Assembly (NCBI RefSeq): GCF_038561935.1
Contig: NZ_CP102770.1
Location: 310,001 to 374,000, forward strand
Direction of reading: 5' to 3'
DNA: 64,000 bases
DNA from: Myxococcus stipitatus
GTDB lineage: Bacteria > Myxococcota > Myxococcia > Myxococcales > Myxococcaceae
The number at the start of each line of letters is the position of its first letter. Positions within the stretch are counted from its first letter, which is position 1. The translations under genes and the position numbers were made by a program. The notes beneath the pieces are model-generated. The model ran no database searches, was not told where the DNA came from, and worked only from the letters and a program-made list of their open reading frames with translations. Shown here one piece after another: positions 23,981-35,220 of the stretch.

Positions 23981-26143
23981 ATGCACGCCAACGCGCTCAC
24001 GCTGCTGCTGGTGCAGCTCATCGTCATCATCGGCGTGTCTCGGCTGATAGGGCGTGGGACGCGCTGGCTGGGGCAGCCGTTGGTCATCGCGGAGGTGGTG
24101 GCGGGCATCGTGCTCGGCCCGTCTCTGCTGGGATGGCTGGCGCCGGACCTGATGAACACGCTGTTCCCCCCCAGCTCGATGCCCGCGCTGACGATGCTCA
24201 GCCAGGTGGGGCTGGTGCTGTTCATGTTCCTCATCGGGTTGGAGCTGGACCCGCGGCTGTTGAAGGGGCGGGGCCATGCGTCGGTGGCCATCAGCCACAC
24301 GAGCATCGTGGTGCCCTTCGCGCTGGGCGCGGCGGCGGCGGCGCTCTGGCTCTACAAGGACCTGTCGGACCCGAGCGTGCCCTTCTCCTCGTTCGTGCTC
24401 TTCATGGGCGTGTCGATGAGCATCACAGCGTTCCCGGTGCTCGCGCGCATCCTCACGGAGCGGGGGCTGTTGCAGTCGCGCGTGGGCGCCATCGCGATTA
24501 CGTGCGCGGCGGTGGATGACGTCACGGCGTGGTGTCTGCTCGCCTTCGTGGTGTCCATCGTCCGGGCCTCGGACCTGATGCACGCGGGGCTCACCACGCT
24601 GCTGGCCATGGGCTACATCGCCTTCATGCTGCTGGCGGTGCGGCCGTTCCTCGCGCGGCTGGGCGCGCGCGTGGCGAGCCGGGAGGGCCTGACGCAGAAC
24701 GTGGTGGCCGGCACGCTGCTGCTCCTGCTCGCGTCCGCGTGGGCGACGGAGCTCATCGGCATCCACGCCCTCTTCGGGGCCTTCCTCTTCGGCGCCGTCA
24801 TCCCCAAGGAGGGCGGGCTGGCGGAGGCGCTGGCGGAGAAGCTGGAGGACGTGGCGGTGGTGCTGCTGTTGCCCGTCTTCTTCGCCTTCAGCGGCCTGCG
24901 CACGCAGATTGGCCTGCTCAACACGCCCGAGGCGTGGCTGACGTGCGGAGTCATCATCCTGCTGGCCTGCGTGGGCAAGTTCGGCGGCAGCGCGGTGGCG
25001 GCGCGGATGACGGGCATGCGCTGGCGCGAGGCGGGCGCCGTCGGCGTCCTGATGAACACGCGCGGGTTGATGGAGCTCATCGTCCTCAACCTGGGCCTGG
25101 ACCTGGGCGTCATCTCGCCCACGCTCTTCACGATGATGGTGTTGATGGCGCTGGTGACCACGTTCATGACCACGCCGCTCTTGCGGTGGTTCTATCCCAC
25201 CGAGGAGCTGGCGCTGGACCGGGTGACGTTCGAGTCCCCGCCCGCGCAGGGCACGGTGGCGCCCTACTCGATGCTGATGTGCATCTCCCACCAGCAGGCG
25301 GGGCCGGGCATGGCCAGCCTGGCCAAGGCGCTGTCCGCGGGAGGCGAGGCCTCGCAGTTCCACGCCCTGCACCTGGTGCATCCGGAGCGCGTCTCGCTGC
25401 GCGGCACGGAGACGGACGCCCTCGCCCCGGAGGTGGAGCCGGAGGGGGACGGAGTGCTCGCGCCGCTGCTGGGCCGGGCCGGGAAGCTGGGGTTGTCGGT
25501 GCGGCCCCTGTCCTTCGTGTCGACGGAGCCCGCGCAGGACATCTGCCGCACGGCGCAGGCGAAGCGCGCGGACCTGGTGCTGCTGGGCTGGCACAAGCCC
25601 TTGTTCAGCCAGACGGTGCTCGGCGGCACGGTGCACGAGGTGATGACCGCCGCGTCCGGCACCGTGGCGGTGCTGGTGGACCGGGGCTTCACGGACGTGA
25701 AGCGCGTGCTGGTGCCCTTCATCGGCAGCCGGCATGACCGGGCGGCGCTGAAGCTGGCGCACCGGCTCATGAAGCACGCGGGCGCGGAGGTCACCGTGCT
25801 GCACGTGACGTCGCGCGAGGGCAACAACGCGCGGGCGCAGGTGGAGGAGCTGTTCCCCTCGACGGAAGGGCCGGGCGTGCGGCTGAAGGTCGTGCGCAGC
25901 GAGACGCCCGAGGACGCCGCGCTCGAGGAGGTCCGTCAGGGCGACTACGACCTGGTGGTGGTGGGCATGGGCGCGCAGTGGGGCCTGGAGGACCGGCTGT
26001 TCGGCCTCCACCGCGAGCGCATCGTCCGCGACGCGCCGGGCTCGCTGCTGGTGGTGCATGAGCCCGAGCCGGTCGTGGAGGCCGCGACCGAGCCCGTGCC
26101 CGAGTCCGAGCCGGTGGCTCCGGCGGTGGCGACGAGGAGCTGA
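23981..26143 (+). CDS. CPA2-type cation/proton antiporter with C-terminal universal-stress domains
   Basis: A 720-residue fusion. Residues about 1-395 are a sodium/potassium-proton exchanger of the CPA2 (KefB/NapA) type with about 12 helices; conserved blocks include AEVVAGIVLGPSLLGW, LFMFLIGLELDP, AVDDVTAWCLLAF (the ion-binding aspartates) and NTRGLMELIVLN. The C-terminal part (about 420-720) has two universal-stress-protein-like units, each with an Ile/Val-rich strand (VAVLVDRGF, VVVGMGAQWGLEDRLFG), expected to face the cytoplasm and bind nucleotide. The ATG at 23981 has GGAGG upstream. The downstream HTH-EIIA regulator begins 5 nt after the stop, so both are one transcript. Confidence 0.9.
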   Translation: MHANALTLLLVQLIVIIGVSRLIGRGTRWLGQPLVIAEVVAGIVLGPSLLGWLAPDLMNTLFPPSSMPALTMLSQVGLVLFMFLIGLELDPRLLKGRGHASVAISHTSIVVPFALGAAAAALWLYKDLSDPSVPFSSFVLFMGVSMSITAFPVLARILTERGLLQSRVGAIAITCAAVDDVTAWCLLAFVVSIVRASDLMHAGLTTLLAMGYIAFMLLAVRPFLARLGARVASREGLTQNVVAGTLLLLLASAWATELIGIHALFGAFLFGAVIPKEGGLAEALAEKLEDVAVVLLLPVFFAFSGLRTQIGLLNTPEAWLTCGVIILLACVGKFGGSAVAARMTGMRWREAGAVGVLMNTRGLMELIVLNLGLDLGVISPTLFTMMVLMALVTTFMTTPLLRWFYPTEELALDRVTFESPPAQGTVAPYSMLMCISHQQAGPGMASLAKALSAGGEASQFHALHLVHPERVSLRGTETDALAPEVEPEGDGVLAPLLGRAGKLGLSVRPLSFVSTEPAQDICRTAQAKRADLVLLGWHKPLFSQTVLGGTVHEVMTAASGTVAVLVDRGFTDVKRVLVPFIGSRHDRAALKLAHRLMKHAGAEVTVLHVTSREGNNARAQVEELFPSTEGPGVRLKVVRSETPEDAALEEVRQGDYDLVVVGMGAQWGLEDRLFGLHRERIVRDAPGSLLVVHEPEPVVEAATEPVPESEPVAPAVATRS

Positions 26144-26148
26144 GGGCC

Positions 26149-26970
26149 ATGCACCTGGGGGCCACACTGCGGCTGTTGCGCGTGGATGCGGGGCTGTCCC
26201 TAAGGGACCTGGCCCGCCGCATCGGCGTGTCGAGCGCGTACCTGAGCCGGGTGGAGAACGGCGTGGACGCGCCGCCCACGGTGGAGCGGCTGACGGCCAT
26301 CGCCCGCGAGCTGGACGTGCCGCCCGCGCTGCTGATGGACGTGGCGAACCGGGTGAGCCCCTATGTCGCCGAGTACCTGGAGGACGTGCCGGGCTCCGGC
26401 ACCCTCTTCCTGGAGCTGGCGCGCCGCCGGCTGACGGGCGCGCAGCTGGCCCGCGTGCGCGACTTCCTGGACGCGGAGTTCCCGGTGCGGGGCGGCGCCC
26501 ACGGGGACGCGCCGGTGCCGGCGCTCGCGCCGCTGCTGGCGCCGGAGCGGGTGATGCTCCAGGTCTCCTGTGGCGGCTGGGAGGACGTGGTGGATGTCGT
26601 GGCGGGCCGGCTGGCGGCGGCCCTGCCGGGCGTGGACGCCGCGCGGCTGGTGGAGGGCTTGAGCCAGCTCGACGGCCTCTCCTCGTGCTCCGTGGGCGGC
26701 GGGGTGGCGGTGCCCCACGTCTTCCTGCCCGGCGTGCCGTCGGTGGTGGCGCTGGTGACGCTGGCGAAGGGCCTGCGGGTGGACACGCCCGACGGCCGTC
26801 CCTTGCGCCTGGTGGTGGCGGCGGTGGACGGCGAGCGAGGCCGCGCGAGGCTCATCCGCATGGCCCACGTGGCGCGGCTGGCGGCGCGAGGGCTGGCGGA
26901 GCGCCTGGACGAGGCCCGGCAGCCCGCGCAGGTGCTGGCGGCGCTGGAGGAGCTGGAAGCGCTGCGCTGA
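26149..26970 (+). CDS. XRE-type HTH regulator fused to PTS EIIA-like domain
   Basis: A 273-residue protein with an N-terminal XRE helix-turn-helix (residues 4-62: LRDLARRIGVSSAYLSRVEN) and a C-terminal EIIA domain of the nitrogen/fructose PTS type (about 135-270). The EIIA phosphorylation site is intact: VGGGVAVPHVFLPG with His190, followed by LRVDTPDGRPLRLVV. The linker contains a short helical unit (GAQLARVRDFLDAEF). EIIA-Ntr proteins elsewhere control potassium transporters by direct contact, and this gene lies directly behind a cation antiporter, so phosphorylation-dependent control of cation balance is a reasonable guess. Confidence 0.85.
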   Translation: MHLGATLRLLRVDAGLSLRDLARRIGVSSAYLSRVENGVDAPPTVERLTAIARELDVPPALLMDVANRVSPYVAEYLEDVPGSGTLFLELARRRLTGAQLARVRDFLDAEFPVRGGAHGDAPVPALAPLLAPERVMLQVSCGGWEDVVDVVAGRLAAALPGVDAARLVEGLSQLDGLSSCSVGGGVAVPHVFLPGVPSVVALVTLAKGLRVDTPDGRPLRLVVAAVDGERGRARLIRMAHVARLAARGLAERLDEARQPAQVLAALEELEALR

Positions 26971-26983
26971 AGAGGGGCTGCGC

Positions 26984-27736
26984 TCAGTTCGCGCGCTGGA
27001 GCCAGCCCACCCAGTCACCCAGCTCGCGGTAGCCCAGCTTGCGGTACACGCTCCGGCCCTGCTCGGTGGCCTGGAGCACGGAGGCCTGGAGCCCACGCTC
27101 CCGGGCGCCGGAGAGCAGCCCGCGCATCACCTCCGAGGCCAGCCCCCGGCCCCGGGCCTCCGGCGCGGTGACGACCATGTACACGCCCGCGGTGTCGCCC
27201 ACGTCCAGCGCGAAGCCACACGCCAGGGGCACGCCCGCCTCGCGCGCCACCAGCGTGTGCACGGGCAGGAGGGGCGGCCGCTGCCAGACGGTGAGGATGT
27301 CCTCCCACTTCCCCCAGACGCGGGTGTTGAGCGCCACCATCTCGTCCTGGAGGGGCGTGTGCACCAGGGGGAAGGTGGGCGGGTCCTCGGGGAGGTCCGC
27401 CAGGGCCAGGCCCATGGCCGGGATGCGGCTCTCCGGGCGGTAGCCGGCGGCGCCCAGGATGCGGCCTCCCTCGGTGTCCCCGGGCAGGACGTTCACGCTC
27501 CAGGCGGGGATGCCCTGGCTCCGGAAGTACGCCTCCAGCGCGGGCAGGCCCCGGTCCAGCGCCTGGGGCGAGGCGAAGTAGGCCTGCTGGAAGTGGGACT
27601 CGGTGGGGTGCTCGGGGAGACAGAAGGCGTCCAGACCGGGGGCGCTCCAGTGGCGCAGCAGGCCGCGCTCCCGCTGGAGGTGCTTGAAGGCGATGACGTT
27701 GGCGCGCAGCCGGTCGTTCAGTTCGGCATCGGTCAT
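26984..27736 (-). CDS. GNAT-family N-acetyltransferase
   Basis: A 250-residue acetyl-CoA-dependent transferase. The C-terminal half holds the GNAT core: GVYMVVTAPEARGRGLASEV, with the RGRGLA acetyl-CoA pyrophosphate loop, then SVLQATEQGRSVYRKLGYRE, the usual late beta-alpha unit. The N-terminal 120 residues form a less conserved domain. Substrate unknown. It is convergent with the HTH-EIIA gene (stops 13 nt apart). Confidence 0.85.
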   Translation of the reverse strand: MTDAELNDRLRANVIAFKHLQRERGLLRHWSAPGLDAFCLPEHPTESHFQQAYFASPQALDRGLPALEAYFRSQGIPAWSVNVLPGDTEGGRILGAAGYRPESRIPAMGLALADLPEDPPTFPLVHTPLQDEMVALNTRVWGKWEDILTVWQRPPLLPVHTLVAREAGVPLACGFALDVGDTAGVYMVVTAPEARGRGLASEVMRGLLSGARERGLQASVLQATEQGRSVYRKLGYRELGDWVGWLQRAN

Positions 27737-27836
27737 GGGGTGCCCACAGCGTAGGCGGGCCCCGCTGGGAGGCGAACAACGGCGTGCTCAAAAGCGCGCG
27801 TCCGTCCTCCAGGAGGGTTAGGGTGCGCCCTCACGC

Positions 27837-30906
<3,070 letters not shown>

Positions 30907-31038
30907 GCGGAGCGTTCGCCGGGCCATGGCGCCTGGCGGGCCTTCTCGACGGGGCGCGGTGCCATCAGGGCGCCGCGCCTCGTTTCGTTTCAGGGGCCTG
31001 GATTGACTGCGCGGTGGATTCGAGGGACGCAGGGGCGC

Positions 31039-31662
31039 ATGTACATCCCCCGCCACTTCGAGGAGCGCGACGCGCAGCGGCTCCTGTCGCTGATGAGCCG
31101 CCACTCCTTCGCCGTGCTGGTGACGGTGGGCGAGGACGGCGCGCCCTTCGCCACGCACCTGCCCTTCCTCGTGGAGCGCGACGCGGCGGGCGACGTCCGG
31201 CTGAGGGCGCACATGGCGCTGCCCAACCCCCAGTGGCGCGCGTTCCCCGCGGAGCGGGACGCGATGGTCATCTTCCAGGGGCCGCATGCCTATGTGTCGC
31301 CCCGGTGGTACGCGACGTCGCCGCAGGTGCCCACGTGGAACTACGCCACGGTGCACGCCTACGGACGCCCCCAGGTCATCACCTCGCGGGACGAGACGCT
31401 GCACATCCTCCGCGCGTCCGCCGCCAGCTACGAGCCCGACAGCGAAGTCGCCTGGCGCCCGGAGCAGGCCGACGCCTACGTGGAGCGGTTGATGGGAGGC
31501 ATCGTCGCCTTCGAGCTGCGGGTGACGCGGCTGGAGGGCAAGTTCAAGCTGAGCCAGAACAAGAGCTTGGCGGACCGGGAGGGCGTCATCGCGGCACTGG
31601 AGCGAAGTGGCCAGCCGGGCGACGCGGAGCTGGCGGCGCTGATGCGCGCGTGCGCGCCGTGA
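31039..31662 (+). CDS. PaiB-like FMN-binding protein
   Basis: A 207-residue protein of the PaiB / FMN-binding split-barrel family. Family stretches visible are MYIPRHFEERD at the start, FATHLPFLV, VPTWNYATVHAYGRP and the C-terminal GKFKLSQNKS. In Bacillus PaiB acts with PaiA as a negative regulator; many homologues may instead be flavin-dependent enzymes. The ATG at 31039 gives the family-typical N-terminus; an upstream GTG/ATG adds 12 unlike residues. No paiA-like acetyltransferase is adjacent, although a GNAT gene lies 4 kb upstream. Confidence 0.85.
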   Translation: MYIPRHFEERDAQRLLSLMSRHSFAVLVTVGEDGAPFATHLPFLVERDAAGDVRLRAHMALPNPQWRAFPAERDAMVIFQGPHAYVSPRWYATSPQVPTWNYATVHAYGRPQVITSRDETLHILRASAASYEPDSEVAWRPEQADAYVERLMGGIVAFELRVTRLEGKFKLSQNKSLADREGVIAALERSGQPGDAELAALMRACAP

Positions 31663-31967
31663 GCCCGCGCGGAAAAGACTCGTGGGCCCGGTGCCCATCC
31701 TCGGCCCCGCGCCCACGTGCCTTTCCCGTCTTGTCGAGCCGGCCGAGGAGCTTCGCGGCCCCATGAGCCCTTACGGCGGGAACCCGTCATCGCCTCGCCC
31801 ACTCGCCTGCCCACCCTGAGAGGGTCGACCCTGTGAGGGGTGCGACAACGGAAGGTTAGGCACCCGGGGGCCCACGTGGGGCGGGCCTCCGGGCGAGAGG
31901 TGCTGGTGGAGGCTCGTGGAGCAAGCGGGCCGGAGGGCTCGTCCGGTTGCCTGTCCATGGGCGGCAC
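31663..31967. other. Convergent intergenic region
   Basis: A 305-nt gap between the PaiB-like gene and the end of the PEGA kinase gene. It contains a perfect 12-bp palindrome, AGGGTCGACCCT (31821-31832), but no convincing terminator T-run and no gene with a plausible start. Confidence 0.4.
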
Positions 31968-34886
31968 CTAGCGGCGCGAGCCTCGGAGGGCGGCGGCGCG
32001 CTCTTTTCGGGACAGCGACGTGGTGTCCACGATGTCCATCTCGAGCGCGCCCTGGTTGTCGCCCTTCGTCGCGTCCGGGAAGAAGCAGCGCAGGTCCTCG
32101 GCGCCGGTGATCTGGTAGCGCTTGCCCGTCTCGAGGATGCGGTGCGTGGCGCGGACCGACGCGGGAGAGGTGCCTCGCTCCACGCACAGCACCTGGTGCA
32201 CGCGGCCATGGGCTCCCGTGCGCAGCTCCGCGATGTCGTCCCGCACGGTGAACAGGTACGTGGCGCGCGGGTTGAGGCCGCGCAGCAGCACCTGCTGCTC
32301 GGGCCGGAGCTGCACGGCGTGCTGCTGCGCATCGAACATGAGCGAGCGCGGCGGCACGTAGGCGGACTGACGGATGACGACGTGGATGGAGCCGCTGTTG
32401 TCCTCGGGCCCCGTCTCATCCACCGCGAAGACGTACAGCTTGCGCGCGTTCTTGATGGTGCGCGCCGACGCGCTCAAGAGGCCGAAGCTGCTGTCGGCGG
32501 GGCCATCCCCCTCGATGAAGTAGGCCAGCGTGCCGGAGGTGGTGCCCTTGCCCTCGCCGAGCGACGCGGTGCCCTGCGTCCACACGGAGTACGCGACGTT
32601 GGGGTTCAGGTCGATGGAGGCGGTGATGTACTCGGGGATGAGCGCCGCGTTGTACATGGGGCGCACCACCAGGAGCCGCGTCGGGTAGTCCACCTCGAGG
32701 AACTCGCGCTCCGCGTCGCTCATCTGCTTGGCGCGCTCCACCAGGGGGACGGGGTCCTCGCTCGGCTCGGCGTCCGCGCTGGCCGCGTCCTCGCTGGCGG
32801 GGGCACCCGCGTCCTCGGCTGGAGCCGGCTGGACGGCCTTGGCTTCGACGACCGTGGCTTCCGTCGCCGTGCCGGTGGCGACCGCGGCCACGACGGCTGG
32901 CGGCGTCACGGGTGGAGGCGTGGCGGGCGGAGGAGGGGCGGGCGGAGGTGTGGCGGGCTCGGCGGCTGGCACGGGCTGGAGCTCCGCCTTCAAGGGCTCC
33001 AGCATCATGGAGACGGGCGTGAAGCGCCGCGTCCACGCGAGGTGTCCAGGCAGCGTGAGCACCAGGGTGTTGGCCTCGCCGACGAGGATTCCCTCCACCA
33101 TGAGGGGCGTCTTGCCGGCGACGTCGCGGCCGTTGAGCTTCACCTTGGCGCCCTCGGGCGTGGAGGTGACCCACAGCGTGGCGGCGTTGGCGGCGCCGGT
33201 GTCGGGCGTGTCCGACTTGAAGACGAAGGAGGAGAGGAGCGCGAGGAACAGCGCGACGGCGGCCGCGCCGAAGACGTAGAGGCTCATCGTCTTCACGGCC
33301 TTCTGCTGCCGGGCCCGCTGCTCCGCTGCTTCCTTCGCGAGCGTCTCTCGCGCTTCATCCGCCGTCGTGCGGTGGCCCGTGCCCGTGGGCGTGCGTCCCA
33401 GGGCCGAGGACACGGGCTGCGTCGTCGCGGACTGCGCGGTGACGACGGGGTTCTCCACGGGCGTGTCCCGAGGCGCGGCCAGCGTGGCCATGGCCGAGGG
33501 GACTTCGGTGGGAATCAGCGCCTGGCTCAGGTCGCTCGAGTCGGTGTCGGGCTCTTCCGGCAGCTCCGGTACGGGAGGCTCGAGGCGCTCGCTGGTGGGC
33601 AGCTTGCGGCCCACGCTGGAGACCTCCGTGCGAGGCAGGCCCGTGTTCGTCACGCGGCGCAGGTTCCCCGAGCTCGTCACCTTGCGGAGGGAGGGATTGC
33701 TCACCGAGGACCGGCGCGCTGCGTCGGTGGGGGGCTTCGCGCCGCCGTCGCTCCCGGGCTTGGAGCGCAGGCCGGGGTTGGAGGGGCGCAGGGGGCGCGC
33801 GCGGGACTGCGAGGACTCGCCCGCGCTCGCCTGCCAGAAGGCCACCTGCTCCAGGAAGGCGGGGGTGACCTCCGCCTTGCGGCCCTCCGCCGTGAGCTCC
33901 TCGGCGAAGAGGTAGGCCATGAGCTGCGACAGCTCGGACGGCGTGAAGCGGGGGTTGTCGCGGTAGAGCAGCTCCACCAGCGACGCGCTCAGCTCCTTGG
34001 CGGTCTGGAAGCGCTCGTCGCGGTCCACGGCCATCGCGTGGGCGATGACGTTCTCCAGGTCCTGCGTCATCGACGGGTTGAGCGCCGTGGGCGGCAGGCA
34101 GTCGCCCTGGAGGATGCGGGGCAGGACGGTGACGAACTCGCCCTCGTAGGGGCGCTTGCCGCAGACCATCTCGTAGAGGACGACGCCCGCGGCGTACACG
34201 TCCGTGCGGGCATCCAGGTCCTGGCGTCCCTGCGCCTGCTCCGGGGCGAAGTAGGGGTACTTGCCCTTGAGGGTGCCCGGCGACGTCTTGGCCTCCACGG
34301 CGCTGGTGGCCTTGGCGATGCCGAAGTCGATGACCTTGACCTCTCCCTCGTAGGAGATGAGGACGTTGTCCGGCGAGACGTCGCGGTGGACCAGGCCCAT
34401 CTCCAGGCCGTCCTCGCCCACGTGGCGATGCGCGTAGTCCAGGCCGTCGCACAGCTTGCTGGCCACGTGCAGCGCCAGGCTCTCCGGGAAGAAGCCCATG
34501 CCCATGCGCTGCGCGCGGCGGAGGACCTTGGAGAGCGGCTGGCCCTGCACCAGCTCCATGGCGATGAAGTACTGCCCGTCCACCTCTCCAAAGTCGAAAA
34601 TCTGGGCGATGTTGCTGTGGCTCATGCTCGCCACCAGCCGCGCCTCGCCGATGAACATCTCGACGAAGTCCTCATCGTCCACGAAGTGGGGGAGGATCTG
34701 CTTGATGACGCAGGGCTTCGTGACGCCCGCTGCTCCCGTCATCCGCGCGCGGTAGGTCACCGCCATTCCGCCGGCGGCGATTTTCGAGAGAAGAACGTAT
34801 TTGCCGAATGTCTGGGGAGTGGGTTCCGCCACGATCAAAAGGCCAGCGCTGGATGTTGGGAAAAAGCGAGCATACTCCTCTTCCAT
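31968..34886 (-). CDS. Eukaryote-type Ser/Thr protein kinase with TM segment and PEGA domain
   Basis: A 972-residue membrane kinase. The kinase domain spans about residues 29-300: glycine loop IAAGGMAVTY, Lys62 in CVIKQIL, the catalytic loop HRDVSPDN (His167) and DFGIAKA (187-193). A proline/serine-rich linker leads to one TM helix (YVFGAAAVALFLALLSS) at about 535. Outside is a PEGA domain (TSTPEGAKVKLNGRDV, then a Val-rich strand) followed by an Ala/Pro-rich stretch and a C-terminal beta-rich domain of about 200 residues with no recognised family. It is divergent from an envelope protein and shares its promoter region. Signal and targets unknown; the outer part is a likely sensor. Confidence 0.92.
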   Translation of the reverse strand: MEEEYARFFPTSSAGLLIVAEPTPQTFGKYVLLSKIAAGGMAVTYRARMTGAAGVTKPCVIKQILPHFVDDEDFVEMFIGEARLVASMSHSNIAQIFDFGEVDGQYFIAMELVQGQPLSKVLRRAQRMGMGFFPESLALHVASKLCDGLDYAHRHVGEDGLEMGLVHRDVSPDNVLISYEGEVKVIDFGIAKATSAVEAKTSPGTLKGKYPYFAPEQAQGRQDLDARTDVYAAGVVLYEMVCGKRPYEGEFVTVLPRILQGDCLPPTALNPSMTQDLENVIAHAMAVDRDERFQTAKELSASLVELLYRDNPRFTPSELSQLMAYLFAEELTAEGRKAEVTPAFLEQVAFWQASAGESSQSRARPLRPSNPGLRSKPGSDGGAKPPTDAARRSSVSNPSLRKVTSSGNLRRVTNTGLPRTEVSSVGRKLPTSERLEPPVPELPEEPDTDSSDLSQALIPTEVPSAMATLAAPRDTPVENPVVTAQSATTQPVSSALGRTPTGTGHRTTADEARETLAKEAAEQRARQQKAVKTMSLYVFGAAAVALFLALLSSFVFKSDTPDTGAANAATLWVTSTPEGAKVKLNGRDVAGKTPLMVEGILVGEANTLVLTLPGHLAWTRRFTPVSMMLEPLKAELQPVPAAEPATPPPAPPPPATPPPVTPPAVVAAVATGTATEATVVEAKAVQPAPAEDAGAPASEDAASADAEPSEDPVPLVERAKQMSDAEREFLEVDYPTRLLVVRPMYNAALIPEYITASIDLNPNVAYSVWTQGTASLGEGKGTTSGTLAYFIEGDGPADSSFGLLSASARTIKNARKLYVFAVDETGPEDNSGSIHVVIRQSAYVPPRSLMFDAQQHAVQLRPEQQVLLRGLNPRATYLFTVRDDIAELRTGAHGRVHQVLCVERGTSPASVRATHRILETGKRYQITGAEDLRCFFPDATKGDNQGALEMDIVDTTSLSRKERAAALRGSRR

Positions 34887-35220
34887 TGAAAGTCCCGGAG
34901 ACGGCTCGCGTCTCATGCGAAGTTTCTGGTGAGTTCGAATTCGAACCCCTCCCGCGGGGGCCGTTCTCGCTCTGAGGCGCCGCGAATCTCAGAATGATTC
35001 GTCAATGGGCATGGATTATCCGGGGTCCGGGGGATTGGCCCTGGGGGCTGCTTGTGATTCCAGGGGGTTGTCAGAGGCCGGAGAGGTGCTGCCGGGTTCC
35101 TTCACATTTCTTCACGGTCGGCCGCGGTGCATGTGGAGAAAGGGCGGTTATCTAGGCGGACGCGGCCACGGGCCGCGGGGTGAGGGCGGTCGCGCTTTCC
35201 CCAGAGAAAGAGGGAGACCG
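34887..35220. promoter_or_regulatory. Divergent regulatory region with two inverted repeats
   Basis: A 334-nt gap between the kinase gene and an envelope protein gene. It holds the perfect 14-bp palindrome GTTCGAATTCGAAC at 34933-34946 and a second inverted repeat CGAATC / GATTCG at 34983-34988 and 34996-35001. Both are strikingly AT-containing for this genome. They lie between two divergent promoters and are good operator candidates. No gene is visible here. Confidence 0.55.

Noticed and set aside
23558-26167. 869-aa minus-strand frame over the antiporter
   Set aside because: Antisense to a clear CPA2 antiporter; His/Arg/Gln-rich low-complexity product.
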